Assembly (NCBI GenBank): GCA_014529385.2
Contig: CM043942.1
Coordinates: 50,217,774-50,281,773 of the forward strand
Reading direction: 5' to 3'
Source: Adiantum capillus-veneris
Lineage: Eukaryota; Streptophyta; Polypodiopsida; Polypodiales; Pteridaceae
DNA length: 64,000 bases
Under the pieces are notes generated by a model. The model was not told the origin of the DNA, made no database searches, and worked only from the letters and a program-made list of their open reading frames with translations. The translations under genes were made by a program, and so were the position numbers. Shown here piece by piece: positions 35,080-46,688 of this stretch (position 1 is the stretch's first letter; each line of letters begins with the position of its first letter).

Positions 35080-36060
35080 AAGTTAGCATTGCATAGGTAA
35101 GAAGGATAAATTGGCTGAAAACGGAAGGTAACTTCCAACGTGCTTTTGTTTATAATATAGGAAAGAATTTTTTGGGTTAAAACTGGTTGAATTAGGAAAG
35201 ATATGTTTGATCATCCTTAAGACAGCTTGTCTCAAGACACCTCCGACTCCTTGATATAAATTGATGATAATGATTGGCTTTCTAGCCACGGTTAAGTCGG
35301 TTACCCCCATGAACGATGAGTTTCTACTCCGTGTCATGTCTTGATGTTTCTACATAAGTTAGGATACCGTTTTTATCCTAGGGAGCCGCCCGGTTGTATG
35401 GGCAACTGGTTTGGTGTATGGGTACCCGGAACCTTGGGTGGGGGTTTATTCCACTCCGGATTTGAACAAGGAATGGGTGTCGTTTTTCACCTTTAAGTGG
35501 TCTTGAGACAAGACGAGTACTGGTCATGGTTATTATGGATAATGTTTTGATTGACAGTACCCTGTCTTAAGTTTAAAGATGTCTATTTGCTAAAAGAATG
35601 CTTTCAATGCAGTCTTCAAGAATTACCATGATGGAACGTTAAAAGAAATCATTATTTTAAATGTTTAAAACAATGTGATAATAAGATAAACGAATCTTGT
35701 GTGAGTGCGGGGTGGTAAGTGGGGATTGACTAAGGTTGTCAATCATGGAAGGGTGGACTGATTAGTCAAGTAACTATCCATTCCCGCGCACTAAAACGTT
35801 TTAGAAACTACTCACTTGGAAGAGGAATCCACCAACGGCTGTGCCCTCACATATGTTATGGGGAAAAAAGCGTTGGCTAAGGAAACCATAATCTGAATGA
35901 TGAAGTTATAGGGCCAGAATATGATTTTTTTTTTTGTAGGCCATTTGAATACATTGTCCCGTTTTCGCTGCGAGACAGAACTAGGTCTGCTTCAAAGGCT
36001 ATAGACCCAAGCCATTGTCAATGGTAAAGGTCTATTCCTTGGATTTTTCTTGTTTAGAGA
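35080..36060 (+). repeat. Conserved non-coding part of block 1
   Basis: This matches 43,495-44,695 with shared phrases cttgtctcaaga, gagt-tctactccgt, ttatcctaggg, ggttgtatgggcaactgg, gtcttaagtttaa-gatgtct, tgcggggtggtaagtgggga and gccattg-caatggtaaagg. No coding sequence is supported in it. Confidence 0.85.
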
Positions 36061-36189
36061 CTCCGATTTTTATAAGTCCTAGAGACCTGTCAAGGATCCC
36101 ATCCTGATCTTGGTGTAGTCGGGGTTGGGGACATTACATTCAACTTGATGATACATAAGCGTATCACATGACTGAGGCCCCCCCACTCT

Positions 36190-36890
36190 GGAGATACACG
36201 AGAGGGAAGCCCTTTTGAACCTCATGCCACAAAAATATGGCGACCAACCCCAAGATATTTTACATAGGGTAGCTGATAAAGTTCTAGTTGTCCTTAAGAA
36301 TGACAACACGAAGGATCTAGATAAGAAGAAAGAGTTTGAAAAGCTACTAAACAATGCATGCACAGAAAAAGATTGGGGAACTTATTATAGATTACAATGA
36401 TGGTTGTAAAGCTGGTATCATGGGTGCAGGAGAAGCTCTTGATCATGCCATTGATGTTTCTACTGAGTTTGCATACGAACAAGAAGAAGAGAAGAGTGAC
36501 TTGGATGATGTGCAAGAAGACAACAATAGATAAAATGAGGATGCAGATGTGGAGACAAAGGCTATGCGGATGGTGGTATTGATGATGATGATGTTGACGA
36601 GGCTAATGGGGGTTTGAATGTCCAAGATACTGATGCCTAGTGACTACATAGAAGAAGATTAGTCAAGTTTATGGTAGCATTGACCCCAACAAATCTAGAA
36701 GCTTGTTGAACAAGTCTTAAATATGTTAGCTAAGGGAGAGGACAGGGAGGTTCCATATCTTCTCATTGGTATAGCTATCTTAGTTTTCTAGTGGAGTAAA
36801 TCAACTCTTTGAAATACCAAGAACAACACCCTCATGTGAAAGATTCTTTAATTGGCTTGTTAGGGCATGTGTCTTATGGCACAAGCACTT
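36190..36890 (+). pseudogene. BRR2: BRR2 (U5 snRNP DExD/H helicase) N-terminal pseudogene
   Basis: The reading at 36,215-36,360 is clearly the N-terminal region of BRR2: KYGDQPQDIL, then ADKVLVVLKND and LDKKKEFEKLLN. Shifted frames then give KIGELIIDYNDG, an EEEKSDLDDV-type acidic stretch, GGIDDDD with ANGGLNVQDTDA, and traces of the following LAKGEDREV region. In plants BRR2 is a protein of about 2,100 residues that unwinds U4/U6 in the spliceosome; only about 220 N-terminal residues are represented here, ahead of both helicase cassettes. Frame changes and stops make it a dead fragment. It lies between two LTR fossils and may have been carried there. Whether it was copied from mRNA cannot be told from this part. 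Confidence 0.85.
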
Positions 36891-37030
36891 AATATCCCCC
36901 CCGGTGGGTCCCCCCCTCCCTTATGTATATGGTACGAGCATGAAATAATGGGGGGCTACCCCTGTTGTATATGCTTATGTCTAACCTTTAAAAACCCCCC
37001 TCTTGTACACTCACGTGATACCATACAAAA
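36891..37030. other. C-rich spacer
   Basis: C-runs (ccccccggtgggtcccccc, aaaacccccctc) lie between the BRR2 fragment and the next fossil; nothing else is seen. Confidence 0.3.
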
Positions 37031-39246
37031 ATCCATAGTGAATCACCCGGGAATACCCGTTAACAAGTTGGGGCAATACTTTGAAGGTGATGAATCTAAT
37101 GCAACCCTACCAATCACTACTAAAGGATTAATTGTGAGGGAGTCCTTGATGGTGGTGCGGGAGTCAGCATTGTAACAAAAAGTTGTTGGGAGTCTATGGG
37201 AAGAGCACACCTTGAAGTCACAAATGTAGTGGTAAAAATGGCTAATGGATCTACCATTACGCCTATTGGAATGCTAAAGGATCTCAAGATCAAGGTCATG
37301 GGAAACAAGTTAAGGCATACTTTCATTGTTATGGATTTCTCCAAACATCCTATGTCATTTAAGATGATCTTAGGACATCCATTCATGAGGGAAGCAAACA
37401 TGGTGCATGACGGGTCCAAAAACCACGTCTATTTATAGTTCCAAGACTCTGTCATTTGAGTTGATCTTGTAAGTGGTCGAATGCATCCTTTAGGAAATAA
37501 ATTTATCACTGACAATCAATCGGACACCACAAGTCACTCAGCTCCATTGTAGTATTGTTACACATGTAACGAGGGCACAGATATTGGGGAAGACTCTCCG
37601 TATATGGATATCCTACCTGGAATGGCTGAGTCAAACAACGTTGATTGGGTACACCTAGCAGCAACTATAGATACTTAGGGAACTAGAGGAACAAACTAGG
37701 TAACACCAGATGGGGAAGAAATAACACAAATTGTACCAATAAACATGTTAGGTGTAGCGAATGTAACCTCCGATGATAAGAGAGAGGCACACCTATCTAA
37801 GAGTGAAACCGATGATTCCTCAAACTATTTGAACCAATACACCTCAAAAACGGAATCTCAAGGAGATTTACAAGCCATTCATAAAAAAGAAGGTTGCCAA
37901 GGAACAAGCAGAGCTTAAAAAGATCCAAGCAATAGTCGAGGCTTGAGAAAGACAACAATGTCTTAGATGCCAACGAGAAGCTAGTCTGGGAATCACGCAA
38001 GAATTTTTTGAGGACATTGATGACACTTCATTGGAATCTGAGCCACCTCTAAGATATCCAATTGAACTAAATAGCATCTATGGGAGAGTGCTATATAATG
38101 CCTTATTAGATACAGGGGCTAAGCACAATTTGTTATCATATGGAGTTTGGTGTCAATTAGGGAAATTGAACCTATCCCAGAGTACAATGCAAGTCAAGGG
38201 AATTAATAAAAAGAAAACTGATATTCCTGGAATCCTTCAGTCCCCTGTTGTCTATGACAAAGGAAGCATAGTTCAGAGCTTTTTGGTCATGCCTGAGGGA
38301 ACTATGGAGGGCAACATAAACCTTGGATGCACATGGATGTTGGCAACCAAATGCACTATTTATTGGGGTACTTGTAGTGTCACGACACGGCCACCAACTC
38401 TTACCCCTACCATTGAAGAAAAGTCACCTACATTGCAAACTCTAGTGAAGTTGCAAGATAGCCAAGATCCACAAACCAAAGTGATTAACTCGTCTTTGTC
38501 AATTGCCCATGAACCTAGCACTTCAACACTTGCAATGAGAAGTAATATTACAAGGACTCAACATGCACCACCTATGAGTACATATCAATGGGTCCCAACG
38601 ACCTTACTTCCAAATACCTCCACCCTTACACCAATTCAAGAAAAACTTCTCATAGAAAACCAAGAGTGCACTCTAGTGGAGTCAAGACCAAATCACATTG
38701 GATTCCAAAACAACTATTAGAAGGCCAAGGGTACTATGGTGGAAATGAGCAAATATGGATAACTAAACGTAAAATGTGCCTTTCCCTATCACCTACAGAA
38801 CCATGTGAGTCAAACAATGTAAATCCAAAGCCAATGGCAGATCGTGGAAAGGAAAAGATCACGGAATGCTTCCAAAGCTCATTTGGGTTCCAAGGCAAAA
38901 CCAATTTATTCCACCTAGCTCGGGAAGGGGGGAATCCCGCCAAGCTTCTAGCTCCTCATGTAATGCATCCATAGAGGTAAAAGCTTCTCCACAACCTCCA
39001 CCTACAATAGTGGACCTCCATGAAGCTACAAAGGAATCCACACCTCCCATTGTCCAAGAATCACCTGAGGAACCACTTCAAATTTGTTCCTGGGAGAGTA
39101 CCTTACCACCCTTACAACTTGATGAGACACCTAAGGTAATAGAAAACTAATGGGAAAAATCCCCACCTATTACCAACTGGAACAATTGGTTTCAAAGGGT
39201 GACAACATCATTCCAAAAGGTATGATCTACCCAAGGAAGGGGAGAG
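37030..39246 (+). mobile_element. Broken LTR retroelement with two protease-like regions
   Basis: Two retropepsin-like stretches occur. The first, about 37,130-37,438, ends in a FKMILGHPFMREANM motif. The second, 38,031-38,400, has ALLDTGAKHNLLSYGVW, the DTGA active-site type. A proline/serine-rich region (38,400-39,150) includes WIPKQLLEGQGYYGG, a linker seen in plant gypsy-type elements. No reverse transcriptase or integrase is visible. The element ends in a purine tract at about 39,233-39,246. Fossil, strongly reduced. Confidence 0.55.
39233..39246 (+). promoter_or_regulatory. Polypurine tract and 3' LTR edge
   Basis: aaggaaggggagag is followed directly by tgtttgctgacatcc, the usual junction between a polypurine tract and a TG-starting LTR. 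Confidence 0.55.
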
Positions 39247-41340
39247 TGTTTGCTGACATCCATTATTCACTTGCTCCCCTCTTAACCTTCCTCCCTAACC
39301 TCTCAATCTTTCAATCCTAGGGAATGTACATATATAGCTCTATACTCAAGAAAAAAAGAAAAAAGTAAAAGAGAAAGAGCCACCAAACTATAATCTGGAA
39401 ACCTACAAATTCTAGTACAGGACCTAAGAATCATAATGACATATTATGCACAAGGACACGACCTTTTGACACAGCCCTTATAATGATTGCACTCTAAACA
39501 TCATCTATCTATGTGTACAGATATGGCTAGTATGCTAGAGTCATCCACTCCTACCTTGGGTGAGAGGTACCCTCTTTACTTTCACAAGTGTTTCACATAG
39601 TCTACCCGGTGCTTGCTTGTGAATGGGATTAGATACGCTAGCGAGTGAGAAGAATTTCGAGGAAATAGAAAGGCTGATACGTCTCTTGACCATGATTGAC
39701 CCATACTTAGTAGAGGACGTCTCTCCGATTGCACAAGCTTACCCTCTTGACCAAGATGACTATAGATGCCTAGTGGCGTTCTTAGTGAACCTTTGTGCCT
39801 CTAATGATGAGGAAGAGTTACATGATTACACGGATGGCACGTATGGTCTCATGGATGATGACTTTGTTTTTCTTGATGATGACGAGGATAAGGGTTTAGA
39901 CCTAGGGCTATTGTCCATCTATTCAATATCCTATTCCCCTGACTCTCTAGGGGGTGCAAATAATTAGGTTAGGGTTCATTATGTTGTGTGATTGTGTTTA
40001 ATAAAGGTTGGTGCCTCTTCCCACTGATGGGCCTCCTAGAGGTATTCCTTGTGTTTTCAGCATAATATTCAACACATTTATTTAGTATTAAACCATTAGA
40101 TTTTCAATATGATTCTCTGTCATAATTCCTTGTCTAGGTTTAAGAAACAAGCAGTCTGACTAAGCTAGTTTGACCAAGTTAGGTGTTAGAGATCTTCTCT
40201 TAATACCATAGGGAATGCCTTCTTACTAATCAATGGTTACTTTAGGTTCTTATTCCGATTTAGGCAGCATTGTGTGCAATGTACTAGGGCTTTCTAGTGG
40301 GCTTAGTCCCTATTGACCTTTAGCTTAATTATTATAAAGGGAGTTTACTAGTGTGACGAGCCTGGGGAGGGTAACGGTATCAATATGACCCCCCAAAGTT
40401 ACAAAATTAAAAGGCAATGAAAAACAAAACACAAAAGTGCCAACAATGTAAAATCCTTATTTGATATTTCACTCAAATGTAGTGCTTATGGTACCAGATC
40501 CCTAGAGGTTCCCAGTGTCGGCGCTTTTCGTTGAAAAGTAAAAAGCCCAAGGCATACAGAATAAGCACACACATCAAATGAATCAATGTGAAAAAACTTT
40601 GGGGGGTCAAAGAAAAGGGAATAATTCAGGTGATGATTTCATAAGTAATTCCTTTTATCGTAGCTTAACTAGAAAGTCTTCTAGGTATAGCCTCTAGTCA
40701 GCCCTTGAACATGAAATACTTTGCTCTCGTGATTAAACAGCTTAATTGACCAAAGGGAATTGAGAAGCTTGCCCATGCTATTAATAAGTTGACCTCTAGT
40801 GTCTCTCGACCATTGAATTAGCGACCCCAGACTTGTTTTTTTTTAACCTTTACAAAGTGCTTATGCGTTTAATTATATTAGGGTTTAATGTTTACTGCTA
40901 AAAAATTGTTTAATATTCTGTTACCAATCAATTTGTGTGCCTATTCCCTGCATATGCTTTTTAATTGTATATGAGAATGCAATTACTGTGCGATTTATGG
41001 TTGATTTTGCAGTGTTTGAAGAGGGCTCAAGACTACAAACTCGGATGCTCTTCCACCTCGATGAACGGGCTTCATCTCAATAGCTTCCGAGGACGGAATC
41101 TACATCAGGAAGGGGGACATATTAACCCTTACGGACACCCTATCACCTTCAATGGACGCCTTATCATTATTTAATTGAGTCAAGGACCGGGCTTGTCGGT
41201 CCAATAGGAAAAGGGTAAGAGTGATCACCGATGAGAGGTGCACTCTAAAACTGGAACATATAACGTTTGGCTAAGATTGACTAAGTGTGGGTACCCAAAT
41301 GTGAACAGATGAGCCCATATAAAAGTCAATCTAAACCTAA
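39247..41340 (+). mobile_element. Probable LTR region after the polypurine tract
   Basis: This is a gene-poor stretch starting TGTTTG. It contains one acidic reading frame (listed separately), an inverted 14-mer gaccccccaaagtt at about 40,395 with aactttggggggtc at about 40,598, and a ggaccg/cggtcc hairpin near 41,185. The far end of the LTR is not clear. Confidence 0.35.
39623..39967 (+). CDS. Small acidic protein, unknown
   Basis: A 115-codon frame with strongly acidic composition: MIDPYLVEDVSPIAQAYPLD and then a DDDFVFLDDDEDKGLD run. No motif or membrane segment is seen and the first codon is not ATG (the frame opens with a near-cognate start). It lies inside the presumed LTR. It may be a chance frame or a relic of an element-encoded accessory protein. 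Confidence 0.2.
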   Translation: MGLDTLASEKNFEEIERLIRLLTMIDPYLVEDVSPIAQAYPLDQDDYRCLVAFLVNLCASNDEEELHDYTDGTYGLMDDDFVFLDDDEDKGLDLGLLSIYSISYSPDSLGGANN

Positions 41341-41344
41341 AATG

Positions 41345-41620
41345 TCTCATTCTCTCATTTGTGCAATTGAAGAGTGCTCTTGCTCCATCTCCATCTTCTT
41401 CTTCATCTCCTTGTATGTGTGTGTGTGTGTATGCATGAGAGAAGTAGGTGCAAGATGTTGCCCAAGATAATTAGCAACAAACAGAATATCAAGATGAGTG
41501 TTCATGCCAACAAATTGAAGACATCCAATCAAGTTAGCATAAGGCTTATTTGTAACAAGCTGACCGCCATTTTCATAAGTGTTCTTTGTGAGTTTGTAAA
41601 CTTGGACATTAAGCAATATA
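41345..41620 (-). pseudogene. Ty1/copia polymerase fragment
   Basis: The minus strand shows KPYANLIGCLQFVGMNTHLD followed by ILFVANYLGQHL, the well-known Y-x-x-x-I/V-G-x-L...R-P-D-I region at the end of the copia reverse transcriptase. It borders block 2 on the left. Fossil fragment. Confidence 0.7.
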
Positions 41621-41750
41621 GGTGATCCTATGTGGAGTCCAGCAACCCCCCAAAAGGTTCCTAGAAGCTTGGGGGTACCTCCTCCTTTGTAGGGCTTATC
41701 TGGGCTGGTCCTAGACCCTGTTCACACTAGCCTTGGCCACCAGAAGGCTA

Positions 41751-41758
41751 TAAAAAGG
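41751..41758 (+). promoter_or_regulatory. TATA box of block 2
   Basis: ctataaaaagg is a canonical plant TATA box; block 1 has ctataaatagg at the matching place, flanked by the same ccagaa and agct. Confidence 0.55.
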
Positions 41759-44141
41759 CCCATAAGCTCTCATTTATACATTCTCCTAGGAATTTCTCTC
41801 ATTATTTGAGAGAATCTTTATAGACCTCTTAAGAGAGCAAAAATCTTAAAGAAGATTAATCCAGGTAATTAGGATTAGTGAATTGCTTAGCAGTTAAGCG
41901 AGGTATAATTTTCTCTCTGCTAATTGTAAATTAGGAATGATTAAGCTTCTTAATACCATAAATTACTCTTATTATATCTAAGTAATCCATGTAAACTTAA
42001 TTCTCCTATTTCTTAATAGTAATTAGTACTAATTAACTATTGTATTAATCAAAATAGCTTGATTTATGGCCTAATTTAGGCATGAATCATTGTAATTAGC
42101 TTCATTAATCTTATGATAATTTGTAGTGCTTCATTACACTGTTATTAAACTTCAATAATTATGTGAAAAATTAGTTAATCATTTTGCTAATTATTAGGGT
42201 TATTAAGCTTATTTTTACTTAAAGTTAGTGGGAATATGTGAGTTAGATAATTATGTTATAATTATCAAAGTTAGAAAAAAATCATTAGAAAGTCATGGTA
42301 ATCAGGTCGAGTACAAAAAATTAATGTCAATAATTATCTTAACCAAATTATCATATTTTTTATATAAATCAAAGGAAGAAATTAGTAGGTTAACTTAGAT
42401 AATGATGTGATAGTTATCAGAGCTAAAAAACATCATTAGAAAGAAAGTTGTGGTAATTAGATAAAATACAATAAATTAATTGAGATAATTATCTTAGCAA
42501 ATTACCCTGATTGTTGATATAAAGCAAAGGGGGAAATTAATAAATTAAGTTAGGTAATTATGTGATAATTATCAGAGCTAGGAAACATCATTAGGAAGTT
42601 GTGGTAATCAGACCAAGTACAAAAAATAGTTTAGTTAATTATCTTAGCCAAATTACTCTTAGTTTTAATATAAAGTAAAGGGGGAATTAGTAAGTTAAGT
42701 TAGATAAGTATGTGATAATTATCAGAGTTAGAAAACATCACTAGGAAGTCGTGGTAATTATATCAAGCACAAAAAATTAATTTAGATAATTATCTTAGCT
42801 AAAAGACCTTGATTTTTGACCTAAGTCAAGAGAAAAAATTATCTAATTGAGTTAGATATTTATATATAAATTATCATGGGTATAAAACATCATTAGAAAT
42901 ATGTGATAATCATCTCAAGCTTAAAAAAATAAATTATCCAGGTAAATGGGCTTATTTGGTATGATTTTTTCTATAAAATTAACTAGGGAAAAAAGGTAAA
43001 TAATTAATATAATTAGGAAAAAATTACTAGATCTTTGAAATACTCTAAAAACCCTACATGAATACATCATAGCCTAAATAAGGCTAAGAGATTACTAGGG
43101 TTAAAACAATTTAATTTGGACCCTAGAAATTGAATAGGAAAATAGATAAGTAGTTGAGCAACTAATAAGAATACTCAAGGACTTGGGTACGTTGTTGGAC
43201 CACTCTTAGGTTTTTTAAGAGGTTAAGTTTGTATATTATAATCTCATGGCTGAAAAATCCTTTTAAAGGATATTAGAAGGCCCCAAAAAGAACATGTACC
43301 AGTGATCAAATGGATGAGGAGTTTTTGCCCAAGAGGGGCAAAGGTACACATGAGGCTGGCCCTAGTATCATTCCTTCAGATGTGGCCATGTGTCCCCTGA
43401 AGAGGTGCAGCAAGTTGCGATTCTTGACCAGTCACAGGTGAGTTTAAGTTCTCAAGGTTCATTTAATTTTTATATAAAGGTTTAAGGTAATTTAACATTG
43501 CATACATTAAGTATTAGTTAGAATCACTAGGATTGAGTAAACTGGCCAAGAACGGAAGATTAAATCTTCCAAGAAACACCGAGCATTTGATTGAAGAGAA
43601 ATAAGAAAGAAATGCCTTGGTTCGTATGGGTGACTAGGGAATGAACTGATTGACCATCCTTAGGGTAGCTTGTCTCAAGATCACCCTGACATTTTGATAT
43701 TGTTCTCTCAAGTGGAGAGTAATGGAAGCTATGTGGCTTCAGAGCAGTCCGCTACCTCCATGAATGCCGAGTCTCTACTCCGTTCATGTCATTGTTTCTT
43801 AAATGTTACGATATGGTCTTTATCCTAGGGGAGTCGCCCGGTTGTATGGGCAACTGGCTAGGGTGTATGGGCACCCAAACTTTTGTTTTTAAATAAGGAG
43901 AGGTGTATGGGCACCCATTGTATATGTGATCTTGAGACAAGTAGAGTGCTAGTAAAAGCTTTGATATGACAATACATTGTCTTAAGTTTAAGGATGTCTG
44001 TTTTATGAAAGCCTGTTTTTAATGCTGATTTCAATAACTTGTTTTAATAAATTGTTGTATGGGAAAGTTAAAAGGAAACCATTATTTTATATGTCAAGAA
44101 TAATGTGGTAGTAATTAGAAAACAAAAAATTATGTGTGAGT

Positions 44142-44593
44142 GCGGGGTGGTAAGTGGGGATCGACTCAGGTTGTCAATAATGGACGGATGGACCTGATTA
44201 GTCAAATAACTATCCATTCACACGCACTAACGATAGAAGACTTATTCAATGGAAGAGGAGTCCACCAACAGCTGTGCTCTCACTCTTGTAGAGGGAAAAA
44301 AATGTTGGATGAGGATACCTTAGCCCATGTGTGGAGGTTATAGGGCCAAAAATATTTTTGGATTTTTGCGGGGTGGTAAGTGGGGATCGACTCAGGTTGT
44401 CAATAATGGACGGATGGAACTGATTAGTCAAATAACTATCCATTCACGTGCACTAACGATAGAAGACTTATTCAATGGAAGAGGAGTCCACCAACAGCTG
44501 TGCTCTCACTCTTGTAGAGGGAAAAAAACATTGGATGAGGATACCTTAGCCCATGTGTGGAGGTTATAGGGCCAAAAATATTTTTGGATTTTT
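44142..44593. repeat. 226-bp direct duplication inside block 2
   Basis: gcggggtggtaagtggggat begins at 44,142 and again at 44,368; the two copies are nearly identical through to tttttggattttt. Block 1 has a single copy, so the duplication is specific to block 2 and recent. Confidence 0.95.
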
Positions 44594-44699
44594 AAGATTT
44601 TGTCCCGTTTTTGCTTGCGAGATAGGACTAGGTCTTTCTCTAGGGCTATAGTCCCAAGCCATTGCCAATGGTAAAGGTCTATTCCCTCGATTATTTTCT

Positions 44700-45073
44700 T
44701 TCAGACTCAGGCCTTTCTCAACAAACCCTTCTGGCTGTTGCATGTAAATTTCCACATCTAAATCACCATGCAAGAACACTGTCTTGACATCCATTTGGTG
44801 CAACACCAAATCTAATATGGCAACCAATGCAAGAAAGCATCTCAATGTAGTCATCTTGACCACCGGAGAGAAGAATTCATCAAAGTCAATGCCTTGTTCT
44901 TTCTTAAAGCCCTTGGCAACAAGCCTTGCTTTGTACTTTGGCTGACTATCATGAGCGGTGATCTTATACCTATAAACCCATTTACAAGGTAGAGCCTTTT
45001 TGCCCTGTGGTAATTTAACTAGCTTCCATGTCTTGTTTTTATGCAGAGCTATCATCTCTGACTGCATGGCCAA
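44700..45073 (-). pseudogene. copia reverse transcriptase, N-terminal part
   Basis: ALPCKWVYRYKITAHDSQPK, then ARLVAKGFKKEQGIDFDEFF and MDVKTVFLHGDL with YMQQPEGF are the standard opening of copia reverse transcriptase. It is cut off at the block 2 boundary. Fossil. Confidence 0.85.
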
Positions 45074-45153
45074 TTGCTAATTCCCGGAGTCCTTCATTTG
45101 CACTGCTTCCTTGTAACATGAAGGCTCATTGCAATCAGTCAACATGACATAGT

Positions 45154-46578
45154 TCATAGATGGAACAAACCTATCAAGAGGTCGCGTGACACATCCAGAT
45201 CTACGCACAATAGGTGGCTCAGGCTCAGCCACAACCTGTGGTTCCACTCTATCCTGTCCTTGCTCCTCTTGAGCCCTGACATTTTGTCTTGCACGTGCAG
45301 GTCCATCTTCTTGGAAGACAACTCTTCTAATCTCCTCAACCCTCTCTGGTTTAGAATGATATTTGGATTCATTAAAGTGAACATCATTGCTGCGGACAAC
45401 CTTTTGGATTCGGGATCCCAAAGTCTGTACCCCATCTCACCAGAATTACCATAGCCTAGAAAGATGCACTTTCTACTTTTTGGCTCAAGTTTGCTCCTAA
45501 ATTCCTTTGGAACGTGAGTATATGCCTCACAGCCAAAGACTCTGAGATGCTTGTATGAGGGCATTTTTCCTGACCATACCATCTCTGGCACTGAATCCTT
45601 CTGCAAAACCTTGCTAGGAGATCTATTTACAAGATGAACAGTTGTTGATACAGATTCAGCCCAAAACCCATTTGGCATCTGTGCATTAGACAACATACTT
45701 CTGACCTTCTCTTGTATGGTCCTATTCATCCTCTCAACAACACCATTTTGAGGAGGATTGTAAGGAGCAGTAAGTTCACGTTTTATACCTTTTGACTCAC
45801 AAAAGTCCTGAAAGGCCTTTGAAACATACTCTCCACCATTGTCAATGCGTAATCATTTAAGCTTCTTGCCACCCTGATTCTCCACAAGTGTCACAAATAT
45901 TTTGAAAAAACTAAACGCTTCATCCTGGTGCTTGAGAAAGTAAACCCATACTTTCCTCGAGTAATCATCTATAAATGTCATAAAGTAAGAAGCTCCCCCT
46001 AGAGATAGGTTAGGCATAGGTGCACACAAATCACTATGAACAAGTGCCAACTGTGTATCTCTTCTACTGCTTCTATGCTTATGTGGCTGTTGTGTTTGCT
46101 TACCATACAGAAAATGTTCACAGAATTCAAAATCATTAAATGAAAATCCAGGCAAATAACCAAAACGAGACAAGATTTCCATTCCCTTCTTGGACATATG
46201 TCCTAACCGGCTATGCCACAAAGAAACGTTCGGCTGCTCGGTTACATTGATTACATTTTTAGAGACATTTGATACATAAATCATGTAAAGTCCTCCAGAC
46301 TTTACTCCATGTGCTACTGTCATAGAACCCTTGGATATCTTCCACATGTTCTGTCCAAAAGTAGTGACGTAGCCAGCATCATCAAGTAAACATGTGCTGA
46401 TCAAGCTCTTTGTAATTGCGGGAACATGCCTCACATTCTTCAGCGTGAAAGAAGAGCCATTCTGAAACTTCAATTGAACATCTCCAACACCTAAGATCTC
46501 ACATGTCTGCCCATTGCCTAGCCGAACATGATCTTTAGTGGTCACATAAGAGGTAAACCACTCCTTCTTTGGAGACAC
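45154..46578 (-). pseudogene. copia protease end and integrase
   Basis: It contains LKNVRHVPAITKSLIS (after the protease), the pre-integrase motif LWHSRLGHMSKKGM, the integrase core HSDLCAPMP with MTFIDDYSRKVWVYFLK, and the C-terminal part AESVSTTVHLVNRSPSKVL and LRVFGCEAYTHVP. Fossil. Confidence 0.85.
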
Positions 46579-46688
46579 ATGAAGTGATGCCTCTGAGTCT
46601 ATAATCTAGTCACTCAGTGCATTTCCATCAGATGCTGTAAGAAGAGCTGAGTCCATTGTATTCTTCAAGAAGTAGATGTCTCCTGACA

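Larger units (their letters stand above)
31526..36060. mobile_element. Dispersed block 1: LTR-like, with 152-bp tandem array
   Basis: The block starts tgtcagaaag at the edge of the gypsy gag region and ends near 36,060. It shares its order of parts with block 2 (41,631-44,695): a TATA region (ctataaatag at about 31,675; the flanks ccagaa and agct match block 2), AT-rich tandem repeats, a short basic reading frame, and about 1 kb of conserved non-coding sequence with the phrases cgcccggttgtatgggcaac and gtgcggggtggtaagtgggg. A TGTCA...TGACA pair bounds 31,526-31,724. It may be a very long LTR or a non-autonomous element. Fossil. Confidence 0.55.
41631..44695 (+). mobile_element. Dispersed block 2 (relative of block 1)
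   Basis: The order is a TATA box (ggctataaaaaggccc, about 41,748-41,763), AT-rich tandem units with gtgataattatcagag at 42,254, 42,407, 42,562 and 42,712 (150-155 bp apart), a short basic frame ending in a CAG|GTGAGT donor-like site at 43,437/43,438, and the conserved part ending in aaaggtctattcc. It lies between two minus-strand copia pieces. Fossil. Confidence 0.55.
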
